Notes: generated by a model from the letters alone, not told the origin. A stretch of 64,000 nt of DNA from Paenibacillus sp. EZ-K15 (GCF_002573715.1 NZ_PDHM01000016.1:227649-291648), one strand, 5' to 3'. Shown: positions 16,604 to 25,613, numbered from the stretch's first letter. Program-made: numbers and translations.

Positions 16604-17935
16604 ATGTCCCATGAACAGGATATTACTGAAACCAACACAAGGCGGCTTTCTCATATTCAATCTTACATAGATTCGCCCGACTTGCAAAACAAGCTGTATA
16701 AGAAGACCCTCATCGTTGTGATCCTCTCGCAAATGTTCGGTGGGGCTGGTCTGGCCGCAGGCTTGACGGTCGGTGCGCTTTTGGCACAGGATATGCTCAA
16801 GACGGACAGCTATGCAGGAATCCCGGTTGCTCTTATCACGGTCGGTTCCGCACTGGGGGCCTGGTATATTGGCCGGCTTACCCAGCGATATGGAAGAGGG
16901 CCGGGTTTGGCTGCCGGATTCCTGGCGGGCGGAATTGCCGCGATCGGAGTCATATTGGCTGCCGTTTATCAAAATATTTATCTGCTGTTCGCTTCGTTGT
17001 TGATATACGGTGCAGGTACCGCAACGAATATGCAAGCTCGTTATGCAGGCACGGATTTGGCTAAACCTTCACAGCGGGCAGGAGCGGTCAGCATGGCGAT
17101 GGTTTCCACCACCTTCGGTGCCGTTGCAGGTCCGAATATGGTGGGGGTTATGGGGAACGTTGCGGAATCCTTCGGGATTCCTGGATTGGCAGGACCGTTT
17201 ATGTTGGCGGCCGTGGCTTTTATTCTGGCAGGCCTGATACTGCTATTATTCCTGCGCCCGGATCCCTATGCGATAGCCCAAGCGATTGAGGAAGCTAACA
17301 TTAAAATTTCCGGCGATTCTTCTGCTGGAACGGTGAACGGATCAGAACGAAACAAACGGGGGATCATGGTTGGAGCCTGCGTGATGATATTGACTCAGGT
17401 GGTCATGGTCTCAATCATGACCATGACGCCCGTCCATATGAAACATCACGGCCATGATCTAAGTGCGGTCGGTTTGGTGATTGGCATTCATATCGGAGCG
17501 ATGTACCTGCCTTCGTTAATCACAGGTTTCCTCGTGGACAAAATCGGCCGCATCAGCATGTCAATCGCTTCCGGAGTCGTGCTTCTGAGTTCCGGGATTC
17601 TAGCCGCTGTCGCTCCCGCCGAATCCATGGCGCTGATCATAACGGCGCTGGCTCTGCTGGGTCTGGGTTGGAACCTTGGCTTCATCAGCGGAACGGCACT
17701 CATCATAGATGCTACCCATCCTTCCGCCCGCGCCAGAACGCAGGGAACGGTGGACGTCTTGATTGCTTTAGCAGGAGCATCGGGCGGGGCATTATCCGGT
17801 ATGGTGGTTGCTAATACCAGTTACGGTACGCTCTCCATTGCGGGAGGTTTGCTGTCACTGGTGATGATACCTGTTTGTCTAAGCTCGGTGAACAAGCGCA
17901 AACCTTCGTCATCCTCAAAAAACGCGGCATTATAA
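16604..17935 (+). CDS. MFS transporter
   Basis: A 443-residue protein with about twelve hydrophobic segments. The loop after segment 2 (YIGRLTQRYGRGPGLAAG) and the equivalent in the second half (FLVDKIGRISMSIASG) are MFS motif A-like. ATG 16604 has AAAGGAG 7 nt upstream; the longer frame from 16565 would place the ribosome site inside the gene. The central loop is hydrophilic and the C-terminus basic. Substrate unknown; a drug or metabolite exporter is likely. Confidence 0.85.
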   Translation: MSHEQDITETNTRRLSHIQSYIDSPDLQNKLYKKTLIVVILSQMFGGAGLAAGLTVGALLAQDMLKTDSYAGIPVALITVGSALGAWYIGRLTQRYGRGPGLAAGFLAGGIAAIGVILAAVYQNIYLLFASLLIYGAGTATNMQARYAGTDLAKPSQRAGAVSMAMVSTTFGAVAGPNMVGVMGNVAESFGIPGLAGPFMLAAVAFILAGLILLLFLRPDPYAIAQAIEEANIKISGDSSAGTVNGSERNKRGIMVGACVMILTQVVMVSIMTMTPVHMKHHGHDLSAVGLVIGIHIGAMYLPSLITGFLVDKIGRISMSIASGVVLLSSGILAAVAPAESMALIITALALLGLGWNLGFISGTALIIDATHPSARARTQGTVDVLIALAGASGGALSGMVVANTSYGTLSIAGGLLSLVMIPVCLSSVNKRKPSSSSKNAAL

Positions 17936-17937
17936 TG

Positions 17938-17976
17938 AAACAGCCTCCTATCGTGGTCGATAGGAGGCTGTTTTGT
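17938..17976. terminator. bidirectional rho-independent terminator
   Basis: AAACAGCCTCCTATCG pairs perfectly with CGATAGGAGGCTGTTTT, loop TGGT, between the convergent MFS and aldo/keto reductase genes. Confidence 0.9.
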
Positions 17977-17984
17977 AATGGCCA

Positions 17985-18902
17985 TTAAGGAAGGATGTTG
18001 CCTGCCGCACGGTAAATGGCATACCATTCTTCGCGGGTGAGCGTTACATCGCCGGCTTTAATGCAGTCTTGCAAACGACTGATATTCATCGTCCCGATAA
18101 TCGGCTGCATGTGTGCAGGGTGACGAAGAAGCCATGCGATGGCAATCGTGGTGTTGGTTACGCTGTATTTTTCCGCAATCTCATCGATCTTCTGATTAAG
18201 CTCAGGGAACTTGTCGCTTCCAAGGAATACGCCTTCAAAGAACCCGTATTGGAAAGGCGACCAAGGCTGAATCGTAATGTCGTGAAGTCGGCAGAAATCC
18301 AGTACGCTGCCGTCACGGTTAACTGCTGCATCATTTTCCATATTAACGTTGATTCCGCTTTGAATCATGGTGGTGTTCGTGATGCTAAGCTGCAGCTGGT
18401 TGGCTACGAGCGGCTGCTTCACTGCTTTTTTCAGAAGCTGGATTTGCATCGGATTCTGGTTGGATACGCCGAAATGACGCACTTTACCGGAGCTTTCGAG
18501 TTGATCGAATGCTTCAGCCACCTCTTCAGGCTCAACTAACGCATCCGGACGGTGAAGAAGGAGTACGTCGAGATACTCGGTTTTGAGTCTTTTCAGGATG
18601 CCATCGACGGAATTCAAGATATGCTCTTTGGAGAAATCGAACATGCCCGGACGAATCCCGCATTTGGATTGCAGAATGATCTTCTCGCGGACTTCTGCAT
18701 TCATATGTATAGCATCTGCAAAAATTTCCTCGCAAGCTCCGCCGCCATAGATGTCGGCATGGTCGAAGAAGTTGGCTCCTTCCTCCAGTGCGGATAACAC
18801 AAAACGCTCGGCTTCCGCTTTTTCCAGCGAATTTATACGCATGCAACCCACGGCTACAACAGGTACTTCTAGTGAACTGCTTCCAAGCTTCATCGTTTTC
18901 AT
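17985..18902 (-). CDS. aldo/keto reductase (YdhF-like)
   Basis: A 305-residue NADPH-dependent oxidoreductase of the AKR barrel. Catalytic residues are visible: FDHADIYGGG (Asp, Tyr), KCGIR (Lys) and VLLLHRPD (His); the cofactor-binding end is HMQPIIGTMNISRLQ. The frame continues to TTG 18923, but GGAGG lies 9 nt before ATG 18902 on the minus strand, so the ATG is chosen. The closest layout is E. coli YdhF. Monocistronic; physiological substrate unknown. Confidence 0.9.
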   Translation of the reverse strand: MKTMKLGSSSLEVPVVAVGCMRINSLEKAEAERFVLSALEEGANFFDHADIYGGGACEEIFADAIHMNAEVREKIILQSKCGIRPGMFDFSKEHILNSVDGILKRLKTEYLDVLLLHRPDALVEPEEVAEAFDQLESSGKVRHFGVSNQNPMQIQLLKKAVKQPLVANQLQLSITNTTMIQSGINVNMENDAAVNRDGSVLDFCRLHDITIQPWSPFQYGFFEGVFLGSDKFPELNQKIDEIAEKYSVTNTTIAIAWLLRHPAHMQPIIGTMNISRLQDCIKAGDVTLTREEWYAIYRAAGNILP

Positions 18903-19186
18903 GATTACGGTCCTCCAATTCAAAAATAGGTTGATTGTGCGACCACCTCGCTGTAGTTGCAGGGGGCAGCAGAGAACTTGTAAGCGAAACTACGTAGATG
19001 AATAGGTCCAATGCTGACAGTCTCTAGTTTATTGTGACATGTAGGTGGTGAGGTGTACAAGCTTAAATTTGACAAGAGTGCTGGGATGAAATAAATAGCA
19101 GCATGGGACTTGGCTTTATGAGGATGGCCGTAGCGGATTGAGCGAAGAGGATAAGGTCAGTTAAACAATACCATTTACGCCTTAAG
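18903..19186. other. intergenic stretch, nothing recognised
   Basis: This stretch separates two minus-strand genes and is not convincingly coding in any frame. The upstream region of the aldo/keto reductase must lie here, but no clear -35/-10 pair could be fixed. Confidence 0.5.
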
Positions 19187-19250
19187 AAAAAAAAGTCAGC
19201 GGTAGTTGGGATGCGTAAGTAAGTACGTATGATGTACCCCTGACTACCGC
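19187..19250 (-). terminator. terminator of the peroxygenase gene
   Basis: On the minus strand GCGGTAGT pairs with ACTACCGC around a 36-nt loop and is followed by TGAC and eight T. Confidence 0.65.
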
Positions 19251-19267
19251 ATAACCTTGGAGTTTTA

Positions 19268-20524
19268 TTACAGCGCTTTGACATTCCGGATGACGATACG
19301 GCTGTGAGGAAGAGACGGCATATTATGAAAGCTGAAGCTTACGTCCTGTACAGGCACTTCATAACTCATCTTGTTCGCAAGAAAGTCGAGGCTCTCCTTC
19401 ATGATCTCGAGCGTAATCCACTCCCCGGCACAGCGGTGTCCCGTATGATGGTCTCCGCCTCCTTGAGGGATGAAATTAAAGGGGCTCCCGTTCCAATCGT
19501 CGAAACGATCCGGCTTGAACAGCTCCGGCTGATCCCACAGACCTGGATGATGGTTCGTTCCGTATAAATCGAGGATTGTGAGCACGCCTTTATCGAATGC
19601 ATATCCGTTCCAGGTAAAATCCTTCCGTGCACGCGCAGGCGCAAAGGGGAAGAAGGGGTAGAACCGCCGCACTTCCTGAATAAAATTCTTGAGCTGCTTC
19701 TCGTCGGACGTCATCAATTTCTCACGCTCTTCGGGCTGCTGAATGACAGCTAAGGCAGTAAAGCACACGTAAATGGCAACCGCTACGATGGGGCGAAGAA
19801 TGTTTAGGATTTCTACCGCTGCGATTTCCTTGTCCAGGAGCTCGTCTCTGAGATCGCGGTGCCAGGACATCGTATGCAGGGTGCTGCCCTGTTGCGGATC
19901 TATTGCTCCACTGCGCACGTCATCTATGAGGTCCTGTATCCATTTTTCCGCTTTAGCACGGGCATATCTTCCCTTCTTATGCTTGATACCCAAGGCTGCT
20001 GTAGCCTCAATCATGTCAGCAAGCCAGCCCGTTTTCTCTTTCGCTTCCGCTTCGGGAAGCGGCACAGCCGCCCACTCACAGGCCGCTCGACATAGAATCT
20101 TCTGAGCTTCCTTATAAATCTCGACTTTATCCTCGGATTCCCATCGTCTTACAGCAAGCTCCCAATGTTTACGGGTGATTTCTCTCATGCTGCGAAGAGC
20201 TTCCCTGGACATCAAGGACATAAACATCGCTTTGCGATGATGATGCTCTTCGCCATCCAGTGTCTGTACACCGTCTTCACCGAACAGGGTTTTCAGCACG
20301 CGTTTCGGTGCAGCACCGCTTCGAACAAACTTCTCCTGGTCATAAAATAGCCTGGCCGCTTCTTCTCCGCGCATGCAGATGGCACGTTCGCCCAATAGAC
20401 GCGTCTCGAAAAGATCAGATTGAAAGCCGATGGTTCTGTTGGTAATGAACAAGTAGCCTTCGCGCAGCACATTCAAGCTGTGATCCAGCCCCTCTTCCTT
20501 GGGAATCGGTTTGATATTTTCCAT
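19268..20524 (-). CDS. cytochrome P450, fatty-acid peroxygenase type (CYP152-like)
   Basis: A 418-residue P450, close in length to B. subtilis YbdT (CYP152A1). The heme ligand lies in GGGDHHTGHRCAGEWIT. The I-helix region has RPIVAVAIYVCFTAL instead of the usual acid-alcohol pair, and VRRFYPFFPFAPARARKDF supplies the Pro/Arg region with which this group binds the fatty-acid carboxylate. These enzymes use hydrogen peroxide to hydroxylate fatty acids. GGAGG lies 8 nt before ATG 20524; an upstream in-frame ATG at 20548 lacks a site. Monocistronic, cytoplasmic. Confidence 0.88.
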   Translation of the reverse strand: MENIKPIPKEEGLDHSLNVLREGYLFITNRTIGFQSDLFETRLLGERAICMRGEEAARLFYDQEKFVRSGAAPKRVLKTLFGEDGVQTLDGEEHHHRKAMFMSLMSREALRSMREITRKHWELAVRRWESEDKVEIYKEAQKILCRAACEWAAVPLPEAEAKEKTGWLADMIEATAALGIKHKKGRYARAKAEKWIQDLIDDVRSGAIDPQQGSTLHTMSWHRDLRDELLDKEIAAVEILNILRPIVAVAIYVCFTALAVIQQPEEREKLMTSDEKQLKNFIQEVRRFYPFFPFAPARARKDFTWNGYAFDKGVLTILDLYGTNHHPGLWDQPELFKPDRFDDWNGSPFNFIPQGGGDHHTGHRCAGEWITLEIMKESLDFLANKMSYEVPVQDVSFSFHNMPSLPHSRIVIRNVKAL

Positions 20525-20762
20525 AACGGTCGCCTCCTGGATATTCAAGATTAGAAATGATTACGTGCTTCCAACACAATACATCTTAAATACCCGTTCT
20601 CATCCGATTTGAACAAACCAAGCTTCTACTCCCATGTCTAAAGACTGGCCATCTGTATTAGAAATATGCGGGCTTATGGTCCATCCTTTGCAGGATTCTC
20701 ATGCTTGCGAGAGAAATCAATTAGAATGTACATAACAAAAAATGAGCAGGAGGTTGAGGATC

Positions 20763-21272
20763 GTGACAGCAGAAGTAACCAAGGTATATAAAGAACATAT
20801 CCCGTCAGCGCGATTGATCGGCAAACGGTATTCCGATGAGCATCGGAATGCGGCCGGAAGCTTCGCGGACCGATGGGATGAATGGTCCGCCAATGGCTGG
20901 TTCGAAGAGATCGGGAAGCTTGGCGCACTGTCGGAATCTGAGGGTTCTTCTTACGGTATCATGCGAATGAGCGGGAATCAGTTTGAATATTGGATCGGGA
21001 TGCTGTTCCCGGAGCACACGGAAGTGCCGGTAGGGTTTGATTATGCGGACCTGGCGGAAGGCGATGCGGGGATCTGTTGGTTGTACGGCAATAGGGATAA
21101 TGGTGAGCTTTTCGGTATGGAACCCCATAACGCATGTATGGCTAAAATCGCCGAACAAGGCTGGATCTTGGACGACAATCCGTGGTTCTTCGAACGCTAT
21201 CACGATATCCGATTCATGACGCCGGATGAACAGGGGAATGTCATATTGGACTACGGTGTTTACGTGAAATGA
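20763..21272 (+). CDS. GyrI/AraC effector-binding-like domain protein
   Basis: A 169-residue protein resembling stand-alone effector-binding domains (GyrI-like/AraC_E_bind). It has YGIMRMSGNQFEYWIGMLFP, the turn VPVGFDYADLAEGDAGICWLYG and a C-terminal NVILDYGVYVK strand. The GTG start at 20763 is chosen because AGGAGG (20748-20753) lies 9 nt upstream; an ATG at 20742 in the same frame overlaps that site. These domains bind hydrophobic drugs or ligands. No DNA-binding domain is fused. Function unknown. Confidence 0.72.
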   Translation: MTAEVTKVYKEHIPSARLIGKRYSDEHRNAAGSFADRWDEWSANGWFEEIGKLGALSESEGSSYGIMRMSGNQFEYWIGMLFPEHTEVPVGFDYADLAEGDAGICWLYGNRDNGELFGMEPHNACMAKIAEQGWILDDNPWFFERYHDIRFMTPDEQGNVILDYGVYVK

Positions 21273-21300
21273 GACGTACGATTCGCGTTGTATGATTAAT

Positions 21301-21653
21301 GGGGCCGTCCCATAAAGTAGATTTAGTTTCTTGACGTACGGTTCTCCTAAACAGAAACCAGATGGTGCCTAAGGGATATCTTCCTCCAAATCCATTGGCA
21401 GATAGAGTTGGTCCATGGTACATTGAATGTACAAAAGAAACCGTTCCTTTCGGAAATGGTTTGGGTAGCACCTCCATTTTACCAAAGAACGGTTTCTTTG
21501 CGTCTAAAAGTAAGCAATCTGCACGGCGTAGCGGAGAGGACGAATCGATTCCGGACAAGCAACAGCGATGGTAGGAACATTCGTACATGGAGCGTCTTCT
21601 AACAGCAAGAAGGGGGCCTCCCGTAAGATCTATGATCTTTTGGGACACCCCCC
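21301..21653. repeat. IS-derived non-autonomous element (MITE-like), copy 1
   Basis: A 353-bp stretch whose ends are imperfect inverted repeats: GGGGCCGTCCCATAAAG on the left, and GGGGGTGTCCCAAAAG when the right end is read from the other strand. Inside are an imperfect long hairpin (AAAGAAACCGTTC near 21434 against GAACGGTTTCTTT near 21487) and AAGATC-TAT-GATCTT next to the right end. The right two-thirds recur at 62215-62446. No transposase is encoded. The ends resemble those of IS1182-like elements, from memory only. Confidence 0.65.
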
Positions 21654-21734
21654 TTCTCTATTCTTCTGATTCAGTTATGCAAACTACATGCCAGAACTTG
21701 ATCGCCAAACGATCGGATAATATGGATGCTGCGC

Positions 21735-22454
21735 TTAGCCTCTGCTCGCGAATGTCTTAGCGTTGTCTACTTTCAGCCTTTTAACGTGTTGAGTTAATAG
21801 ATTCTTGTCACTTACGATCCAGGTGTGATTTTTGGAGTTCCGTCTTCGGTTCGCTATGAAATGGTAGGGACTGCCAGAGTATATTCTAAAGTTACGAGTT
21901 ATACAATCAGCACAAAATTTGACGCACTCGCTGCGGTTTTGGTTCGGAAATGCTACCTGATTGAATACGTGCCGTTTAACCAGAAGGGTCGCCCCTTGAA
22001 CAAGGGGAACCCATTGATTGGCCATGTTGGGGTAACGGTACAGAAGAACCTTTTGACCGGCAAGCTGCATCAAGTGCGCCCTTTTTCCTACAATATCAGC
22101 ACGAGTCTTGATCATGAGCTGGACGCTTTCTTTCAGATAATCGGGAGCGTAATAATCATCGTCGTCAAACTTAGCAATGATGCTGTGCTTGGAGACCTTT
22201 ACTCCAAAATTGAGGCAGCTGCCAAGCGATAATTCTTCAGGCTTTCTATATATTCTCACGTTACGATATGGCTTGGCTGCCATTTGATATTCCGATAGCT
22301 TCAGGCTGCTATGATTTATTATAACGATGAACTCTTTGTGCCTGTAATTCTGTCTGGCGTAATTTTCTAACAGATTGTGAAGGCATTCAGGTCTTTTGGT
22401 ACAGGTGATGACCGAAACAGTTGGTTGTGATGGAGATAACGACGTTCTCGTCAA
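21735..22454 (-). CDS. small GT2-fold glycosyltransferase, altered catalytic acid pair
   Basis: A 239-residue GT-A protein: TVSVITCTKRPECL at the nucleotide strand and AKFDDDDYYAPDYL as the DxD metal site. Where its paralogues have GED (22451 gene: NQNVGEDDLF; 37981 gene: RSIGEDVAF) it has NQNRSECVKF, so the acidic pair that usually includes the catalytic base is partly lost. It starts TTG 22454 within the stop of the upstream gene (TTGA overlap), giving a two-gene operon. No signal peptide or membrane span. Acceptor unknown; activity may be reduced or changed. Confidence 0.78.
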   Translation of the reverse strand: MTRTSLSPSQPTVSVITCTKRPECLHNLLENYARQNYRHKEFIVIINHSSLKLSEYQMAAKPYRNVRIYRKPEELSLGSCLNFGVKVSKHSIIAKFDDDDYYAPDYLKESVQLMIKTRADIVGKRAHLMQLAGQKVLLYRYPNMANQWVPLVQGATLLVKRHVFNQVAFPNQNRSECVKFCADCITRNFRIYSGSPYHFIANRRRNSKNHTWIVSDKNLLTQHVKRLKVDNAKTFASRG

Positions 22455-23191
22455 GTTCGATCGCCTCTGGATTTCCGCTGAACGAATGTTTTGTAGTCTT
22501 TTACGTTCGGAACTCTAGGGTGATTGTCGGTAAGTTCTTTATCACTGATGACCCATGTATGGCTGGATGAATTCTTTCTTCGTACTGCCGCGAAATGATA
22601 CTTATCACCGGAATAGACCCTGTAACCCTTACTCTTACTTCTCATGCAAAATAGATCGTCTTCACCAACGTTTTGATTTGGGAATCGTACTTTGTTATGG
22701 ACGTTCTTTTTAAACATGAGCGTAGCACCAGGCAGTTTGGTTGCGGAGCGATTTTCATCGTTAGGAAAACGTAGAAACAGAGTTTTGGAGCCTTGTAAAA
22801 ACATATAATGTGCGCGTTTTCCTATAATATCGGCGTTCGATCTTCTTAATGACTTCAGGCTGTCCGACAAATAGTGGGGGGCGTAATAGTCGTCGTCATC
22901 GAATTTAGCGATAATGCTGTATCTCGTTTTGCTCACGGCGTAATTTAGGCACGCACCCAGCGTGACATGTTCGGGCATGCGGTAAAATTGTATGTTTCGA
23001 TGCTTGTTGGCCAGTTGTTGGTAAGGAGAGCGGGCGATTGAACTATCGTTGATGACGATAATGAGCTCTTTCTTGGAGTGCGATTGTCTAGTGAAATTAC
23101 GAAACAAGTTTTTAATATAATTAGGGCGATTGGTACAGGTAATAACCGATACGCCTTGCGGTGTTGAACTATTTTTAAAGCTAGCTGCCAT
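22451..23191 (-). CDS. small GT2-fold glycosyltransferase
   Basis: A 246-residue GT-A glycosyltransferase: GVSVITCTNRPNYI at the nucleotide site, KFDDDDYYAPHYL (DxD) and NQNVGEDDLF (catalytic acids), ending with a basic region. AAGGAG lies before ATG 23191; a longer frame from 23233 lacks a ribosome site. It is the first gene of the minus-strand pair with the 21735 gene, and both resemble the 37981 gene. Roles in spore or cell-surface glycans are common for such short cytoplasmic GT2 proteins but are not shown here. Confidence 0.82.
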   Translation of the reverse strand: MAASFKNSSTPQGVSVITCTNRPNYIKNLFRNFTRQSHSKKELIIVINDSSIARSPYQQLANKHRNIQFYRMPEHVTLGACLNYAVSKTRYSIIAKFDDDDYYAPHYLSDSLKSLRRSNADIIGKRAHYMFLQGSKTLFLRFPNDENRSATKLPGATLMFKKNVHNKVRFPNQNVGEDDLFCMRSKSKGYRVYSGDKYHFAAVRRKNSSSHTWVISDKELTDNHPRVPNVKDYKTFVQRKSRGDRT

Positions 23192-23315
23192 TATATCACT
23201 CTCCTTATCTGTGAAGATGATTTCATATATCACATTAGAATATGTAAACTATAAATAGAGGTAACGGCATTACTGCATGTCAACTTTAAAAATTTTATAA
23301 TAGGAGGGCATCGAG

Positions 23316-24299
23316 ATGAAAGAAGGATGGGAACGCGCAGTGCCGCCGATGCAACTAGACATCACACAAATTCATGACATCATTTCACCCGTATTCCCCG
23401 GTAAAAAAGTAGCAACCGCTGAACGGATCGGTACCGGACTTAGCAATACCAACTACAAAATTCGTCTGGAAGGCAGTGCAGAGCCTTACGTGCTGCGCTT
23501 GTTCAGGAAAGGTCCGGAGATTGCCGAAAAAGAGCTGGCTATCATTCGAAGAGTACGCCAAACCGTTCCTGTTGCCGATTATATCTATGCGGATATGAGC
23601 TGCGGCGTATTCGATAAGCCATGGGCGATAATGGAGTGGAAGGAAGGCGGTCTTCTTCGTGACGTGATGCGCAACGGAAGCGAGCAGGATCTCGTTGCCG
23701 CTGCAGCCTCCGCCGGACGCACTCTCGCCAACATCCATAAACACACATTTACGGAATCCGGTTTCTTCAATGGGGACATGGAAGTCCAGGATCCGATGAG
23801 GATGGACGGGGAACGGTTTCTCGCATTTATTGAACAAAGCCTCTTTCAGGATCTATGCGGCCAATGGCTCGGGGAAGAGCTAGCTCAATCGGTATGGTCC
23901 TTCAGTCAAACGTACAGTCATTTATTGTCGGAGATAGAAGATACGCCTATGCTTGTTCACTCAGACTATAATGGCTTAAATATATTAATGCGGCATGGTC
24001 CTGAAGGTTGTGAGGTCTCGGCAGTGCTTGATTGGGAGGACGCTTTTTCATGGAACCGATACGTAGATATAGCCAATATGCTTCGATACGAACCCGATGG
24101 ATCTGTATTTGAAAAGAACTTTGTTCGTGCATATCGTGAGGAAGGTGCGGTTCTGTATGATCATTGGAAAATCCTGTCCAAGCTTGAGGATCTTGTTGCA
24201 TTGTGCGATATGTTAACCCATTCTAGCTTGGCTACGCCCAATCGAATGCATGATCTTCAGCGATTAATTGCGGGAACCGTTCAGGTTACGAAGGGCTGA
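23316..24299 (+). CDS. APH/choline-kinase-like phosphotransferase
   Basis: A 327-residue kinase-fold protein with an ATP-site strand SNTNYKIRLEG, the N-lobe segment EPYVLRLFRKGPEIAEKE, the catalytic loop VHSDYNGLNILM and the metal site VLDWEDAFSWNRYVDIANML. The Asp in HSDYNGLN is the expected base. It resembles APH proteins acting on small amino or hydroxyl compounds. ATG 23316 is preceded by AGGAGGG. It is a distant relative of the 3687 gene. No neighbour indicates the substrate. Confidence 0.85.
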   Translation: MKEGWERAVPPMQLDITQIHDIISPVFPGKKVATAERIGTGLSNTNYKIRLEGSAEPYVLRLFRKGPEIAEKELAIIRRVRQTVPVADYIYADMSCGVFDKPWAIMEWKEGGLLRDVMRNGSEQDLVAAAASAGRTLANIHKHTFTESGFFNGDMEVQDPMRMDGERFLAFIEQSLFQDLCGQWLGEELAQSVWSFSQTYSHLLSEIEDTPMLVHSDYNGLNILMRHGPEGCEVSAVLDWEDAFSWNRYVDIANMLRYEPDGSVFEKNFVRAYREEGAVLYDHWKILSKLEDLVALCDMLTHSSLATPNRMHDLQRLIAGTVQVTKG

Positions 24300-24335
24300 G
24301 TTATTTTGATTCGTAAATCAAAATAAGAATTTGAA

Positions 24336-24364
24336 TTGCATTATAGACTCAGTTTATCTATAAT
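24336..24364 (+). promoter_or_regulatory. sigma-A promoter
   Basis: TTGCAT (24336-24341), a 17-bp spacer and TATAAT (24359-24364), giving a leader of about 120 nt before the flavoprotein gene at 24491. Confidence 0.7.
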
Positions 24365-24424
24365 AGACATTGTAAGTCTGTAATAATGAATCTTGGTGGC
24401 AGTCTTCCTTAAGCACGAAGAAAA

Positions 24425-24446
24425 ACAAGAAGGAATGTCTTCTTGT
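24425..24446 (+). promoter_or_regulatory. leader hairpin
   Basis: ACAAGAAG-GAATGT-CTTCTTGT is a perfect 8-bp hairpin in the leader of the 24491 gene. ATAGACATT occurs on both sides of it (near 24363 and 24456). No T-run follows, so it is not a terminator; it may affect mRNA stability or bind a regulator. Confidence 0.45.
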
Positions 24447-24490
24447 ACTATTATTATAGACATTAAAGATCCGGAAAGGTGTTGGTATAA

Positions 24491-25402
24491 ATGAGTGAAC
24501 AAATGCATGATGTCCTTATTATTGGCGGAGGGCCGGCATGCTTGAATGCTGCGTTGGTATTGGGGAGAGCTAGAAAACATGTGGTGCTGATGGATGAAGG
24601 GAAGCCGCGAAATCGGGTTACCCGCGAAACCCATGGTTTTCTTACTCGAGATGGCATTAGCCCATCGGAATTTCGCAGGATCGCAAGGGAACAGATTAGC
24701 GTTTATCCTTCTGTAAGTTTTGTAGAGGATATTGCTGCTTCTGTCACAGGTGTCGATGGTGATTTCCAAATTACAACAGGACAGGGGACGGTATACCGTA
24801 GTAAAAAGCTGCTCTTTGCCGTCGGAAAGAAAGACAGCCCATTGGATATTAACGGATTGGCAGACGTATATGGGAAAAGCGCCTTCGTCTGCCCATATTG
24901 CGATGGATGGGAACTGCGGGATCAGCCGCTTGTCGTGATTGCCAAGGGTGCGGGTGCAGCGCACTTTGCCAAAGTCATTGCAGGTTGGAGTGATCGTTAT
25001 ACGATCTGTACCAATGGACCGGATGAACTGACGGATGAACAGCGCCAAGAATTGGAGGAGCATAACATCCCCATATTCAGCTCCCCAATTCATCGCATTG
25101 AGTCGAACGAAGGGATGGTACGTCAAGTCGTGTTGGAGGATGGAGAGATCATTCCTTGCACGGGCATCTTTTTTGCGCCGAACCTGGTCTCCGGCTCTGA
25201 ATTGCCGGCCGCCATCGGCTGTGATATCAATGAAGCCGGAAGCGTGGTCATTGATGCCTTCGGCAAAACGAGCGTGCCAGGCGTCTACAGCGCCGGTGAT
25301 GCAGCCACCGAAATGTATCAAGCCATTGCCGCCGCTTCGATGGGAGCCATGGCTGCGGCAGCCATCAATGGTGAGCTGCTTAACGAACGTTGGAATCGTT
25401 AA
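24491..25402 (+). CDS. thioredoxin-reductase-like NAD(P)/FAD oxidoreductase
   Basis: A 303-residue two-dinucleotide-domain flavoprotein. The FAD site is DVLIIGGGPACLNAALVLGR, the dithiol candidate is CPYC in SAFVCPYCDGWELR, and the C-terminal FAD signature is GVYSAGDAATEMYQAIAAASMGA. TrxB normally has CATC or CAVC; CPYC resembles glutaredoxin and the GliT/HlmI-like disulfide oxidoreductases. The NAD-domain motif reads VVIAKGAGAAHFAKV, not GxGxxG, so the pyridine-nucleotide site may be altered. Promoter and leader hairpin lie upstream. Substrate unknown. Confidence 0.85.
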   Translation: MSEQMHDVLIIGGGPACLNAALVLGRARKHVVLMDEGKPRNRVTRETHGFLTRDGISPSEFRRIAREQISVYPSVSFVEDIAASVTGVDGDFQITTGQGTVYRSKKLLFAVGKKDSPLDINGLADVYGKSAFVCPYCDGWELRDQPLVVIAKGAGAAHFAKVIAGWSDRYTICTNGPDELTDEQRQELEEHNIPIFSSPIHRIESNEGMVRQVVLEDGEIIPCTGIFFAPNLVSGSELPAAIGCDINEAGSVVIDAFGKTSVPGVYSAGDAATEMYQAIAAASMGAMAAAAINGELLNERWNR

Positions 25403-25418
25403 AACTTGAATAAACGAG

Positions 25419-25453
25419 AGGCAGGCTTGGTTAGTATCCATGTCTGCCTTTTT
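25419..25453 (+). terminator. rho-independent terminator
   Basis: GGCAG pairs with CTGCC, followed by TTTTT, behind the flavoprotein gene; a short stem with a long loop. Confidence 0.6.
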
Positions 25454-25556
25454 AATACCCTTAGGGGATTTTTTGATTATAAATGATTCTTACACTCCGG
25501 GGTGGTGCCGTTTGTGGGTATGATGGAGTTATCAAGTAAAAGGAAGGGTGTTTGGA

Positions 25557-25613
25557 ATGAGAAAAACAATGGACTACATCATGAATCAAGTTTGGAGGGA
25601 TATGAACATGTAA
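25557..25613 (+). CDS. possible 18-residue leader peptide
   Basis: ATG 25557 has AAAAGGAAGGG upstream and reads 18 codons to TAA 25611-25613, just before the ABC exporter gene. Codons TGG AGG GAT hold GGAGGG (25594-25599), which can pair with CCCTCC (25614-25619) right after the stop. CCTCC can instead pair with the exporter's ribosome site GGAGG (25628-25632). This is the layout of a translational attenuator. Coding status is unproven. Confidence 0.45.
   Translation: MRKTMDYIMNQVWRDMNM

Noticed and set aside
19063..19284. Small minus-strand frame behind the peroxygenase gene
   Set aside because: It overlaps the peroxygenase stop and its terminator; no ribosome site.
21241..21648. Minus-strand frame whose product resembles that of 62137-62442 (both have GGPLLAVRRRSMYE and LLLDAKKPFFGKMEVLP)
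   Set aside because: Both lie on the two copies of the IS-derived repeat. The similarity follows from the repeated DNA, neither has a ribosome site, and no transposase motif is visible.
24341..25441. Long (366-codon) minus-strand open frame
   Set aside because: It is the shadow of the flavoprotein at 24491-25402, which has a strong family match, promoter and ribosome site; the minus frame has low-complexity, His/Cys-rich content and no family.
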